Positions 26,277-35,124 of a stretch of DNA of 64,000 nucleotides are shown in pieces. Made by a program: the position numbers and the translations under genes. This DNA is from an uncultured bacterium (lineage in GTDB: Bacteria; Cyanobacteriota; Vampirovibrionia; Gastranaerophilales; Gastranaerophilaceae). The DNA is taken from assembly GCA_949296425.1 (NCBI GenBank), contig CASFPN010000044.1, positions 1-64,000 on the forward strand, written 5' to 3'. Position 1 is the first letter of the stretch. Every line of letters starts with the position of its first letter. The notes beneath the pieces were generated by a model, which searched no databases, was not told where the DNA came from, and was given only the letters and a program-made list of their open reading frames with translations.

Positions 26277-26747
26277 TTAATATCTGTAGTGAGCAAAAGC
26301 TTTATTAGCTTCAGCCATTTTGTGAGTATCTTCACGTTTTTTGCAGGCAGAACCTGAACCGTTTGAAGCATCTATTAATTCATTTGTTAACTTATCAATA
26401 AAAGATTTTCCACCGCGTTTTTTAGCAGCTTCAATAATCCATGATGAAGCAAGCGCAAAACCTCTGTCTGCTTTAACTTCAATAGGAACTTGATAAGTTG
26501 AACCGCCTATACGTCTTGCTTTAACTTCCAAAAGCGGTGTAGCATTAGACATAGCTTTTTGGAAAATTTCAAGCGGTTTTTCGCCGGTTCTTTCTTCAAT
26601 TTTCAATAAAGTAGCATAGAAGATTTTTTCAGCCAGCGATTTTTTGCCGCGGCGCATTATTCTGTTAATAAATTTTGAAATATCTACACTGTTATAAACA
26701 GGATCTGCTAAAGGCACTCTTTTGGCCGGTTTCGAACGTCTTGACAT
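26277..26747 (-). CDS. rpsG: 30S ribosomal protein S7
   Basis: S7 nucleates the 3' (head) domain of 16S rRNA and contacts E-site tRNA. The 156-residue sequence ([38 protein letters not shown] given in part, EVKARRIGGSTYQVPIEV, ALASSWIIEAAKKRGGKS) matches throughout. ATG overlaps the rpsL stop by one base (TAATG). No fusA or tuf follows, unlike the standard str operon; the gene ends against a convergent unit. Confidence 0.98.
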   Translation of the reverse strand: MSRRSKPAKRVPLADPVYNSVDISKFINRIMRRGKKSLAEKIFYATLLKIEERTGEKPLEIFQKAMSNATPLLEVKARRIGGSTYQVPIEVKADRGFALASSWIIEAAKKRGGKSFIDKLTNELIDASNGSGSACKKREDTHKMAEANKAFAHYRY

Positions 26748-27133
26748 TATTTCTTACCTCCTTTAGCATTTTTCTTTGCACCGTATTTTGATCTGCTTTG
26801 TGCACGGTTTGCAACACCTGCAGTATCCAAGGTTCCTCTTACGATGTGATAACGGACACCTGGAAGGTCTTTAACCCTGCCGCCTCTGATAAGAACAACA
26901 CTGTGTTCCTGCAAGTTGTGGCCGATACCCGGAATATATGAAGTTACTTCAAATCCGTTTGTCAATCTTACCCTGGCAACTTTTCTCAAAGCTGAATTAG
27001 GTTTTTTAGGGGTAGTAGTGTAAACCCTTGTACATACTCCGCGTCTTTGAGGACAATCCATCAAAGCAGGAGATTTTGTTTTGTCAGTTAGCTTTTTGCG
27101 TTCTCTGCGAACAAGCTGATTAATTGTAGGCAT
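26747..27133 (-). CDS. rpsL: 30S ribosomal protein S12
   Basis: S12 lies at the decoding site and is the classical streptomycin-resistance locus. 128 residues with [58 protein letters not shown] and the basic tail. The residues in the KKPNSA and VKDLPG loops are the wild-type-looking ones. It is preceded by a leader of about 150-200 nt containing a strong hairpin (27208-27241) and two TTGACAATATT repeats. Confidence 0.98.
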   Translation of the reverse strand: MPTINQLVRRERKKLTDKTKSPALMDCPQRRGVCTRVYTTTPKKPNSALRKVARVRLTNGFEVTSYIPGIGHNLQEHSVVLIRGGRVKDLPGVRYHIVRGTLDTAGVANRAQSRSKYGAKKNAKGGKK

Positions 27134-27207
27134 TTAATTTCTCCTTTTCTTGTTTTTACATCTGTAAAGATTAAAATCCAAAACCCTTACGCATTCTGAT
27201 TTTAACC

Positions 27208-27241
27208 GGAACTGCCGGATATTTAAATATCCCTACGTTCC
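27208..27241 (-). promoter_or_regulatory. hairpin in the rpsL-rpsG leader
   Basis: On the minus strand GGAAC, an internal loop, the 16-bp perfect palindrome GGATATTTAAATATCC, an internal loop and GTTCC, about 75 nt before the rpsL start. In other bacteria S7 or S12 operons are autoregulated through leader or intercistronic RNA, so this is a candidate control element. The 330-bp gap 27134-27466 otherwise holds only promoters (two minus-strand TTGACAATATT copies near 27320 and 27380, and the plus promoter at 27416). Confidence 0.4.
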
Positions 27242-27415
27242 TGCTTTACAAGCACTATATGCAAATTTTAACATAAAAATTCGGCAAGTGCGTAACATTA
27301 TTTAACTACACCCATAAAATATTGTCAATAGAAACTTATATTGCAGTTAACTGCAGCGTGCCAATATTGTCAAGCCAAACTTGTTTCAGAACATTTCAAA
27401 CTAATAGTATAAATA

Positions 27416-27444
27416 TTGCAATTAACTTAATAATGCTATATATT
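27416..27444 (+). promoter_or_regulatory. promoter for gene 27467
   Basis: TTGCAA (27416-27421), 17-nt spacer, TATATT (27439-27444); GAGGG ribosome site follows before ATG 27467. Confidence 0.5.
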
Positions 27445-27466
27445 TATAAAAAAGAGGGTTTTATAT

Positions 27467-28159
27467 ATGAATATTGATTTTAAAAGTAAATTAAAAGAAG
27501 CTGTTAGTTTTATAATTTGTCTTGTTGTATTGCTCACCATTGCACGTTGTACAGGTTTTTTGCAGGGCTTTGCACCGGAAGATTTTTTAGAAGCTTACCA
27601 GAATACGGTTTTTACATTAAATAAAAACACTAAAGCAACAGGAAACAGAGAACGTATTTTGAGTACAGGTAATGAAACATCCAGAAAATCTTCATCATAC
27701 AAAGATTACAGATTGCGCACAATTCCGCAGACAGTTATTGACGGAGCTTATGAATCAGGAACCTGGACAAACATCTTTGATGCCGACAAAAAAGCTGTTT
27801 TTTATGTATATGACCCTACCGGCAATGACAGAAAACTTTCCCCTGATTTTCACGAGAGATTGTCAAGGTATTTAAGTTACAAAGAGAATGCGCCTTACTA
27901 TACTCTTTTTGCTTATACATCAGCCGGTTTTAAAAATGTAAAAACAGGTGCTATAGGGCCAAGTAAAATATGTGACAGTCTTGAAGAATGCAATCAGCAA
28001 AGAAAAGCAGCTTCTGATTATTCATATATGGCCGAATTTTTTAAACAGTGTGCAAAAACTGCATGTATAATTAATCCCTACAACAACAAATATATAATTT
28101 TAAAAGAAAGAAATTCCGGAGCTGCTGTAAAAGTATTAAATGATTTAAGAAAATGGTAA
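27467..28159 (+). CDS. membrane-anchored periplasmic protein, possibly thioredoxin-like
   Basis: 230 residues. A hydrophobic N-terminal segment (VSFIICLVVLLTIARCTGF) anchors or exports it, followed by a Ser/Thr/Asn-rich linker. A domain from about residue 95 has AVFYVYDPTGNDRKLSPDFHERL, YYTLFAYTSAGF and FFKQCAKTACIINPYNNKYIIL, resembling the strand-helix order of thioredoxin folds, but it has Cys-x4-Cys near the C-terminus instead of CxxC at the first helix. A second Cys pair (ICDSLEECNQQ) suggests structural disulfides. Function unknown. It converges on leuD with a 3-nt gap. Confidence 0.65.
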   Translation: MNIDFKSKLKEAVSFIICLVVLLTIARCTGFLQGFAPEDFLEAYQNTVFTLNKNTKATGNRERILSTGNETSRKSSSYKDYRLRTIPQTVIDGAYESGTWTNIFDADKKAVFYVYDPTGNDRKLSPDFHERLSRYLSYKENAPYYTLFAYTSAGFKNVKTGAIGPSKICDSLEECNQQRKAASDYSYMAEFFKQCAKTACIINPYNNKYIILKERNSGAAVKVLNDLRKW

Positions 28160-28162
28160 CTT

Positions 28163-28657
28163 TTAAGTTAATTTAAAATCACCGTTTTTCTTAATGTGTT
28201 CAACAAGACCGCCGTCATTAAGCAATTTTATCATTACCGGCGGCAAAGGCTCAATAGGAATAATAGCACCATTTGTAAGATCGGTTAAGATACCTTTTTC
28301 TATATCTAGCTCAAGTTCATCTCCCGCGTCAATAGCATCTGTATCTGCTTCAATTGCAAGAAGCCCTATATTTATAGCATTACGATAAAAAATTCTGGCA
28401 AAGGATTTTGCAATAACCGCACCTACTCCGGCAATTTTTATAATCTGAGGCGCATGTTCTCTTGATGAACCAAGTCCGAAATTTGAACCTGCGACAACAA
28501 AATCACCTTTTTTCATTGAAGCTGCAAATGAAGGGTCAGCGTCTTCAAGTACATGCTTTGCAAATTCCGGCAAATTGGATCTTAAATGGAATAGTCTGCC
28601 GGGGGCTATATGGTCTGTTGATATGTTATCACCGAATTTAAATGCTTTACCTTTCAT
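28163..28657 (-). CDS. leuD: 3-isopropylmalate dehydratase small subunit-like (aconitase swivel domain)
   Basis: 164 residues, the short prokaryotic/archaeal-type LeuD. Start KAFKFGDNISTDHIAPG, substrate-binding loop GLGSSREHAPQ, KSFARIFYRNAINIGL. With LeuC it isomerises 2- to 3-isopropylmalate in leucine synthesis; homologues serve homoaconitase or citraconate steps, which sequence alone cannot exclude. leuC is not adjacent here, so the gene is isolated from its partner. Confidence 0.88.
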   Translation of the reverse strand: MKGKAFKFGDNISTDHIAPGRLFHLRSNLPEFAKHVLEDADPSFAASMKKGDFVVAGSNFGLGSSREHAPQIIKIAGVGAVIAKSFARIFYRNAINIGLLAIEADTDAIDAGDELELDIEKGILTDLTNGAIIPIEPLPPVMIKLLNDGGLVEHIKKNGDFKLT

Positions 28658-28673
28658 GCTAACTCCTTTTTTC

Positions 28674-28701
28674 TTGATTATACTACAAAATATGTTATAA
28701 T
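28674..28701 (+). promoter_or_regulatory. promoter for gene 28725
   Basis: TTGATT (28674-28679), 16-nt spacer, TATAAT (28696-28701); GAGGT ribosome site precedes ATG 28725. Confidence 0.6.
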
Positions 28702-28724
28702 AAAGAAAATGAGGTAAATAATTT

Positions 28725-29348
28725 ATGTATTTTAGCAGAAAATGTAAGATAACATTTATTTGTAACGGATCAACAATTTATAGTGAAGATGACAGATTGA
28801 CAGATTCCGAAAACTATCCGCCCTTGAGCGAAACCGGTGTAGAAGAAATTGAAAAGATTTGTGAATTTATAAAACATCGCGGAATAAAAAACAGCATTAT
28901 ATATTCTTCTCCTGCAGTTCGCTCGAAGCAGAGTGCCGAAATGGTTGCAAGGGTTTATAAACAAGATTTTCAGGTTATAGAAGATTTGCACCCAAGAAAA
29001 TGCGGCAGTTTTAACGGCATGACATTTGAGCAGTTATATGAAAAATGTCCGGACAAGCTTGAAAAATTAATTAATTCTCCTGAAATTGCAACTCCTGATG
29101 ATGCTGAAAGTATTACAGATTTTATAAAAAGAGTTGAATCAACTTTAAATAAAATAATAGAAGAAAATATCGGCAACAGAATCATAATAGTAACCCACAA
29201 AGATATTATTAAAGCAGCAATTTGTCTGGCTTTAGATATACCGCATACATCGCTCAGTCGAATCTACATAAAATCCGGGAGTGCAACTCAGATAAGTTAT
29301 TTTGAAAAATGGTCAAGTCTTGTATATTGTGATTATACGCCTATGTAA
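28725..29348 (+). CDS. histidine phosphatase superfamily protein without the catalytic His motif
   Basis: 207 residues. The fold is recognisable: SSPAVRSKQSAEMVA (second Arg), IEDLHPRKCGSFNGMTFEQL (Glu/Gly region) and IIIVTHKDIIKAAI (second catalytic His). The N-terminal signature, normally (L/V)xRHGxT, reads FICNGST, so both the Arg and the phosphorylated His are replaced (Cys-Asn). Phosphoglycerate mutase or phosphatase activity through a phospho-His is therefore unlikely; a binding or regulatory role is inference. Own promoter and ribosome site; ends 6 bp from the convergent calpain-like gene. Confidence 0.8.
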   Translation: MYFSRKCKITFICNGSTIYSEDDRLTDSENYPPLSETGVEEIEKICEFIKHRGIKNSIIYSSPAVRSKQSAEMVARVYKQDFQVIEDLHPRKCGSFNGMTFEQLYEKCPDKLEKLINSPEIATPDDAESITDFIKRVESTLNKIIEENIGNRIIIVTHKDIIKAAICLALDIPHTSLSRIYIKSGSATQISYFEKWSSLVYCDYTPM

Positions 29349-29354
29349 AAATTG

Positions 29355-31742
29355 TTATGCTTTTTTAGATACAACATTTATATAAGGGAAATTACGTTTA
29401 AAATCATCGTAATTCATAGTTATTTCTGATGAAGAATCTTCATCAGGTATAAAAATAAAATTGAATGTGCCGTCAGGATTTTCCTCTACTTTTTTTATAA
29501 AAATATAAGGTCCTTCACCTTTTTGTGCTGATGCAATTAGTGAATTGCCAGTTTCAAGCTGATTTTTTATAGCGGCAAAATCATGTTGTATAGAATTATG
29601 TAATTTCCCTCCTGAAAGGATATTAATAATCGAATCTATACTTACTGTTTCCAGATCTGTGTGTCCTAAAACAGTAAGAGTGTTATTATGATTTAAATTG
29701 TTTATGTATCGCCCGAGTGCGATTTCAATTGCAGTTATGTCATCATCACCTGTTGAATATCTGCCGCTGGCTTTTGCAGTATTAATATCATTTGCAGATA
29801 CTGTTATTAATTTATTATCTTGACCGAGTTGAATTGAAATATTGCCGCTTTCATCATGAGATATCCTGTCTGTAAGCATTTGATTAAATCCTGGATTTTG
29901 TGAAAACATATTTATTACTGCACTAAAGTTGGTCTTGTTAGTTTTTTTATTACCTGAAAATACCCCCAGTTCAGAATCTGCATTAATTTCCGCTGAATCT
30001 TGTGGTAATTCTTCAGGATTTATATATTTAATATAATACAATTTATTGACAAAATCGTTTAATTCTTCTTTTATTTCAGCCTTAGTGTCCCACGAATGTG
30101 TGTAAACAATATAGGTTTTATCATTTTCGGTTTCAAAGCGTAATATTTCGCCTGCGTGCAATCCGTATGTTCCATGCTCATTCGGTACAGTTAATGCTAT
30201 TTGATTTGGAATTGTACCTAATTTGTTTTTTAACTCCATTATTTCTGCAGTCATTCCTTGCTTAGAAGTTTCTTCAAATTGTCTGTCAATAAAAGACATT
30301 AAACCTTTGAGCGCGTTATCATATTTTGTCGCATCCTCATTTGCAGAAATTTTTTCATTAAGTTCAGGATTCCAAAGTGTACGACATTTGCTATCATCAA
30401 AAAACAACGCACCCACTTCACTAAAATTACCACCATCAAGAGGAATCCCGACTTCAGCCCGGCTTTTTTCAACAGCAAGCTCAATTGCTAGTGTGTCAAG
30501 ATCTCCTGATGAATATTTAGGCAAAGTGTATTTCGCATTTTCTTCAAGCTCTTGTTTTGACCAAACACGGGTATCGCCTTCGGGAGTTTCTAAAGTTATA
30601 TCTTTTGAAACTTGATTTGCGTCAATGCTGAATGTATCGGCATTTTTATCTATACCTGAAAACTTTTTCCCGTCAACATATACAAGAGTTCCTTTTTTTA
30701 TCTGCAAGTCATAACTTAAAAATTCTTTTTCTCTGGCTTCTTCAAGCTCCTCTTTAGTAAAAGTAAATTCTTTTGTTTCTCCGTATGCGTGCTTAAACTT
30801 TACTGTTATTTCTCCATTTTCAGGATTAATACAAACGGCATCTTTTATTGCCTGTCTACCGGCAGGAGTACGGCTTAACGCTTGAAGTCCCTGCAAAAGA
30901 TAACAATCTCCGGTACCGTTTTGTTCTACATTATCAATTATACCGTCAGCTATATATTGAGGGTCGTCTGTTATGCCGCCTGTGATATAAAGCTGTGTTG
31001 TTTTAACTTCTTCATTATTTTCATAGAGCGTTTGCTGAATAAGCATTTTTTCATAATAATCAGTTCTTGAAACTATTTCACCCGCTGTATTATATTCAAA
31101 TTTGGAAGAAAAACCGTCCTGATAGTGAATGGTTTTTACGGGAGTTCCAATTTTTCCCTCATTATTTGTATAGTAACTTGTTTCAACCTTATTACCTGCT
31201 TCATCGGTTGAAAATTCCGTAACTACATCCACTCCGTTATTTTTATGCGAAATTTCTTTTAACAATTCATTGGATGGTGATAAAACTTTTGTTAAGTTCC
31301 CTTCTCTCTGTTCTGTTGAGATAATTTCGTTATCAGCGGAATAATTTATTTTTTTATAACCAATCTTTGTAAAATATAAAGAATAACTGCCGTCTTCATG
31401 GTCTTCTCTGTAGTTTTCAGGCTCTTCAGTTTGGCATTCTTTATATAATTTCAAAAATTTTTTAATATCTTTAACGCCGATTTCGTACTGTCCAAATGTA
31501 TCTTTATTTGCTTGCAGAAAATTTTTTAATTCATTGTCATCAATTTTGTCATCAAAATTTTCATTAAACGCCCAGAGTTTGCTTGTAAAATCCGTTATTT
31601 CTTCAAGATCAATTTCTTCATCGCGGTTCTTGTTTAAAATTTCAAATAATTTTATTACTTTTTTATCTCCGATTATATTCGGAAAAGCATTTGCAAGGCT
31701 GCCGGTAAATTGTCTTAGATATTCTTTATTGATCTTTGTCAT
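29355..31742 (-). CDS. calpain-like (C2-type) cysteine protease with N-terminal EF-hands
   Basis: 795 residues. N-terminal EF-hand pair: loops beginning near N37 (NKNRDEEIDLEE) and N60 (NENFDDKIDDNE), with acidic ligands at positions 1,3,5,9,12. Residues 115-250 contain beta-rich YD-like strands (TEFSTDEAGNKVETSYY). A calpain-type papain fold follows: oxyanion Gln274 and Cys280 in VEQNGTGDCYLLQGLQALS, and His529 in YGLHAGEI. The Asn-Pro-Trp position reads THSW, so the third catalytic residue is changed. From about residue 600 the module seems repeated without Cys (ITAIEIALGRYI resembles DTLAIELAVEKS). No signal peptide; another secretion route is possible. Substrate unknown; calpain assignment is by motif. 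Confidence 0.75.
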   Translation of the reverse strand: MTKINKEYLRQFTGSLANAFPNIIGDKKVIKLFEILNKNRDEEIDLEEITDFTSKLWAFNENFDDKIDDNELKNFLQANKDTFGQYEIGVKDIKKFLKLYKECQTEEPENYREDHEDGSYSLYFTKIGYKKINYSADNEIISTEQREGNLTKVLSPSNELLKEISHKNNGVDVVTEFSTDEAGNKVETSYYTNNEGKIGTPVKTIHYQDGFSSKFEYNTAGEIVSRTDYYEKMLIQQTLYENNEEVKTTQLYITGGITDDPQYIADGIIDNVEQNGTGDCYLLQGLQALSRTPAGRQAIKDAVCINPENGEITVKFKHAYGETKEFTFTKEELEEAREKEFLSYDLQIKKGTLVYVDGKKFSGIDKNADTFSIDANQVSKDITLETPEGDTRVWSKQELEENAKYTLPKYSSGDLDTLAIELAVEKSRAEVGIPLDGGNFSEVGALFFDDSKCRTLWNPELNEKISANEDATKYDNALKGLMSFIDRQFEETSKQGMTAEIMELKNKLGTIPNQIALTVPNEHGTYGLHAGEILRFETENDKTYIVYTHSWDTKAEIKEELNDFVNKLYYIKYINPEELPQDSAEINADSELGVFSGNKKTNKTNFSAVINMFSQNPGFNQMLTDRISHDESGNISIQLGQDNKLITVSANDINTAKASGRYSTGDDDITAIEIALGRYINNLNHNNTLTVLGHTDLETVSIDSIINILSGGKLHNSIQHDFAAIKNQLETGNSLIASAQKGEGPYIFIKKVEENPDGTFNFIFIPDEDSSSEITMNYDDFKRNFPYINVVSKKA

Positions 31743-31845
31743 ATAAATACTACCTGTTTTATCTCTACAGATAGTATTAACGTCTTATTTCCTCAAAACT
31801 TTAAGAAAAAAAAACAGCGACTTCATAATTATTAACATGTAAATA

Positions 31846-33372
31846 TTATAACAACAAAAGCCTATGATTTTCTTTAATTAAAAATTCTTTTCCTGGGGTT
31901 ATTTCTATAAAGTCCCAGGGGAGTTTTTTTTCAAAGGAATAATGTTCCAGTGCATAATAATCAGTATTAATATTAAATTTTTTAGCCGCAGATTTGAACG
32001 CACCGAGTTTGCCGCCGCGCTTGTAAACTTCATATATAAAGTCATTAAGATATTCATCACCGCGTGATAAAACTGCCTGCCAGTAATCCCATTTTATACT
32101 TGAAATATTTGCTGATATACCGATTTTATGTAATTCTTTTTTAAGAAAATGTGCTTTTTCTTCCAAAGATTTGCTATCTTCACGTCCGCACCATTGAAAA
32201 GGTGTGTGCGGCTTGGGTACAAAACTCGAAAAACCGAATGATACATCAAAATTTTTATTTTCTTTTTTTATTTTTTTTGCAAGTTTAACGAGTGCTTCCA
32301 AATCATCATAAGTTTCAGACGGCAGACCAATCATCCCGTAAAATTTCAATCCTTTTAAACCGTTTTCTTTTGCGATTTTGACAGCATTAAAAATTTGTTC
32401 TTCACTCAAATTTTTGTTAATAATTTTTCTTAATCGTTCACTTCCGGCTTCTATTGCAAGTGTTGAATTTTTTTGTCCGGCTGCAGTTAAAGTTCTGACA
32501 ACATCAGAAGTAATAGCATCAACACGAAGTGAAGAAACACTCATTTCTATTTTTTCCCCTGACTCGATTTTGTCATAAATATATTTGCAGATATCGTTGA
32601 AATGCGGATGTGCACTAATTTGCGCACCAAGTAAAGCGATTTTATCCGTGTATTGCAAACCTAAGTCAATTGTCTTTATTAACTCTTCATAAGGAATACA
32701 TCTCAAGGGAAGATTAAGATATGACGCAAGACAAAAAGCGCAGCGATTTGCGCACCCTCGTGACATTTCCATAATAAATGTGTTTTTAAAGAATGCATCT
32801 TCGCTTAATATCGGTGTGTATATGCATTCTTCAAGTTTTTTGGTTAATTTTTTAACTTTTTTGGGAAAAGCGGGAACATAAATCCCTTCGACTTCCGAAA
32901 GAAGTTTTAATGCAGTATTTTTATCACTATTATTTTTACAAATATCTACAGCTGCCAGATTGACATCTTCCCCGTCACCGATTATAAAAAAATCAAAAAA
33001 ATCTTTATACGGTTCCGGATTCGCGCTTACAACGGGGCCGCCTGCAAATATCAAAGGTTCATTTGTTCTGTCTTGTGATTTTACTGGAATATGATATTTT
33101 TCAAGCATTGAGAAAATTGTTAAAAAATCTAGATCAAAAGAAAAAGAAAATCCGAATAATTTTACATCTTTTATGTTAAAGCGTGTTTTACAGGTGTCTG
33201 AGCAAATTCTTTCAATATTTACACCATCATGCAAATCAATTGTTTTGTACATCCACAAATATCCGAGAGAAGACATTGAAAATGAATAAATACCCGGAAA
33301 AGCCATCCACATAACAAAATCTGAATTTTTGTTTTGTTTTCGTTCATATAAGCATATTTCTTTATTATTCAT
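31846..33372 (-). CDS. radical SAM protein with N-terminal B12-binding-like domain
   Basis: 508 residues. The N-terminal 190 residues form a Rossmann-like domain as in B12-binding radical SAM proteins (GFSFSFDLDFLTIFSML, PLIFAGGPVVSANPEP, DFFIIGDGED). The radical SAM core has the 4Fe-4S motif SRGCANRCAFC and downstream strands LAIEAGSERLRKIINK and KFYGMIGLPSETYDDLE. The layout and the FSSFVPKPHTPFQW motif match the TIGR03960-type/YgiQ-like group, of unknown reaction and often fused to or near DUF2344. ATG 33372 overlaps the upstream permease gene by 8 bp. Confidence 0.88.
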   Translation of the reverse strand: MNNKEICLYERKQNKNSDFVMWMAFPGIYSFSMSSLGYLWMYKTIDLHDGVNIERICSDTCKTRFNIKDVKLFGFSFSFDLDFLTIFSMLEKYHIPVKSQDRTNEPLIFAGGPVVSANPEPYKDFFDFFIIGDGEDVNLAAVDICKNNSDKNTALKLLSEVEGIYVPAFPKKVKKLTKKLEECIYTPILSEDAFFKNTFIMEMSRGCANRCAFCLASYLNLPLRCIPYEELIKTIDLGLQYTDKIALLGAQISAHPHFNDICKYIYDKIESGEKIEMSVSSLRVDAITSDVVRTLTAAGQKNSTLAIEAGSERLRKIINKNLSEEQIFNAVKIAKENGLKGLKFYGMIGLPSETYDDLEALVKLAKKIKKENKNFDVSFGFSSFVPKPHTPFQWCGREDSKSLEEKAHFLKKELHKIGISANISSIKWDYWQAVLSRGDEYLNDFIYEVYKRGGKLGAFKSAAKKFNINTDYYALEHYSFEKKLPWDFIEITPGKEFLIKENHRLLLL

Positions 33373-34405
33373 CAAAATCTTTTGCCTTTAAATTCATTGG
33401 TATTATGTAGAGTTCGTCTATTAAAACACAAATTGTTGCAGCAATAGCAGGGGACAATATTACTCCCCAGAATCCAAGAAACTGCTCGGCTAAAAACAAC
33501 GCCAGAAATATCATAAGAGGATGTAACTCCATAAGCTTGCCGAATAAAACAGGTCTTACTACATAATTTGATATCTGTTGAACAAGTAAAAATCCTGCAA
33601 TTATAAGGATAATTTTGACAATTCCTGCAGGATAAGCTACTAATATTATAATTCCAAGAGCGATTGTCGGCCCTAAAATTGGTATGATATCTAAAATTCC
33701 TGATATTAATCCGAGAAGAGTTGAGTATTCAATCCCCAAAATAACCAGCACAACAGCCATCATAATGCCGACAGCCGCCATGGATAGAATTTGGGCTCTG
33801 ACATAGCCTCCAACTTTGTTACTTATGCTGCTTAAAATTTGCTCTGCTTTATCTTTCAAATCTGGCGGGAAAAATTCAAGAAACTTTGTTTTTAAATACA
33901 CCTTGTCTGCCAAAATATAATAAACAATCATTGTAAGTGCTACCGCAATCATCACAAGCTGGAATAACCCGACAGTAAAGCTCCAGGATTGATTTACAAG
34001 CCCTTGGGCAAATGAAGAAGAAGTTCCTAATATACTTCCGGGATCAAACATTTCAGGAATTTTATGTCCCATAAATTCAGTATTTAAGAGAAAATTTGTA
34101 ACTTCTGTGATTTTTTCAGGTAGAGTTATCAAAAAAGTTTTAATTTCTTTATAAGCGACAAAAAATATCGGGATAAAAAGGGCGATTATACCGAGTACGC
34201 TGGCCATTAAAACTACAGATGAAGCAGTTGTTCTGTTCATTTTTTTCATCAACTTTGTTACATAAGGGTTTAGTGCGCAGGCAATAACATAGGCACCGAA
34301 AAATAACATTAAAACCCCTATTATTTTAGGTAAAATTAACAAAAGAATAATGACTAATGCTAAAAAAATTATATTTTTCCCTGTAAAAAAACGTTTGTAA
34401 ATCAT
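33365..34405 (-). CDS. AI-2E/PerM family membrane permease
   Basis: 346 residues with about eight membrane segments: two near the N-terminus, a long extracytoplasmic helix-rich loop (about 95-145), then a block of TMs including the conserved region GYVRAQILSMAAVGIMMAVVL, GILDIIPILGPTIAL and PVLFGKLMELHPLMIFLALFL. The family exports diverse small molecules or ions; transport of autoinducer-2 is proved for few members, so the substrate is unknown. Co-transcribed with the radical SAM gene (8-bp overlap). Confidence 0.88.
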   Translation of the reverse strand: MIYKRFFTGKNIIFLALVIILLLILPKIIGVLMLFFGAYVIACALNPYVTKLMKKMNRTTASSVVLMASVLGIIALFIPIFFVAYKEIKTFLITLPEKITEVTNFLLNTEFMGHKIPEMFDPGSILGTSSSFAQGLVNQSWSFTVGLFQLVMIAVALTMIVYYILADKVYLKTKFLEFFPPDLKDKAEQILSSISNKVGGYVRAQILSMAAVGIMMAVVLVILGIEYSTLLGLISGILDIIPILGPTIALGIIILVAYPAGIVKIILIIAGFLLVQQISNYVVRPVLFGKLMELHPLMIFLALFLAEQFLGFWGVILSPAIAATICVLIDELYIIPMNLKAKDFDE

Positions 34406-34531
34406 AATTACTCCTTTAAAAAAATTTTATCAAAAAATATTAAATTATGCAATTAACAGGTTATTTATATATTTTTAAATTTTGTAAAGAAATGTAAAAA
34501 TTTTCTATATTATAGTAAATAATCAAAAGAA

Positions 34532-34547
34532 TATATACTTTATATAT
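34532..34547 (+). promoter_or_regulatory. 16-bp box TATATACTTTATATAT, copy 2
   Basis: 30 nt before ATG 34578; followed by GAGG, an AT-rich stretch and AAAGGAT ribosome site. Identical to boxes at 16426 and 55094. Could be a -10-containing promoter of a special sigma factor, or an operator. Confidence 0.65.
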
Positions 34548-34577
34548 TTACGAGGACTATAAACAAAGGATAACGAC

Positions 34578-35087
34578 ATGGGTTTCTTATCAGGCGCAAT
34601 CGGAAAAATATATGCTGGGAAACTTGTCAGACAGCTTCAATGGCAATTGACAAGCGTCTCTCAGCGTGCAAACCGTGTCACCAAACAAATTGGTGACATG
34701 GAGAAATTTTTCAATAGCCAGGAACGCATGTATAATACGCAAATGTCTACTGCGTTTAATGGGTATCGGACGCAAATGTTGAATGAAGCCTATAGGCAGC
34801 AAGCTGAAGGTAAAGATCCGGCTCAAGTGTCACAAGGATATTCGTATGGTGTATATGGTTTGCAGCAGTATATGATGTTTGATCAGCAGATGTTGGCAGA
34901 ACAATTTGATATTATGAGAGATATGGAGTTAGAACCATTGAAAGCGCTTCAGGAAGAACTTGAAACAGAAAAAGATAACCTTGAATCAAGATTGCAACTT
35001 GCTAAAGGTGAGTACGAAGCCAAGAAGAAAGAAGAACAGGACGGCGCAAAAAATATGGTTCCGGATTACACGGGACAGGGTTCATAA
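34578..35087 (+). CDS. small helical, Gln/Met-rich protein, unknown, 16-bp-box controlled
   Basis: 169 residues, no signal peptide. After MGFLSGAIGKIYAGKLVRQLQW it is predicted almost all helical: an amphipathic first half (TSVSQRANRVTKQIGDMEKFF), a Gln/Tyr/Met-rich middle (QGYSYGVYGLQQYMMFDQQML) and a coiled coil (EPLKALQEELETEKDNLESRL). The C-terminus is polar. Such small helical proteins resemble filament or secretion-apparatus subunits, but nothing specific is recognised. It is a one-gene unit: box and leader upstream, strong terminator 6 nt after the stop. Confidence 0.75.
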   Translation: MGFLSGAIGKIYAGKLVRQLQWQLTSVSQRANRVTKQIGDMEKFFNSQERMYNTQMSTAFNGYRTQMLNEAYRQQAEGKDPAQVSQGYSYGVYGLQQYMMFDQQMLAEQFDIMRDMELEPLKALQEELETEKDNLESRLQLAKGEYEAKKKEEQDGAKNMVPDYTGQGS

Positions 35088-35093
35088 ATCAAG

Positions 35094-35117
35094 AGACTCC
35101 CCTTGGGAGTCTTTTTT
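35094..35117 (+). terminator. intrinsic terminator
   Basis: AGACTCCC, CTT loop, GGGAGTCT followed by TTTTT. Ends the single-gene unit 34578-35087. Confidence 0.92.
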
Positions 35118-35124
35118 AATCTAG

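Noticed and set aside
27134-27466. A riboswitch between rpsL and gene 27467
   Set aside because: Only the rpsL leader hairpin and promoters are visible; no class-specific conserved core could be found.
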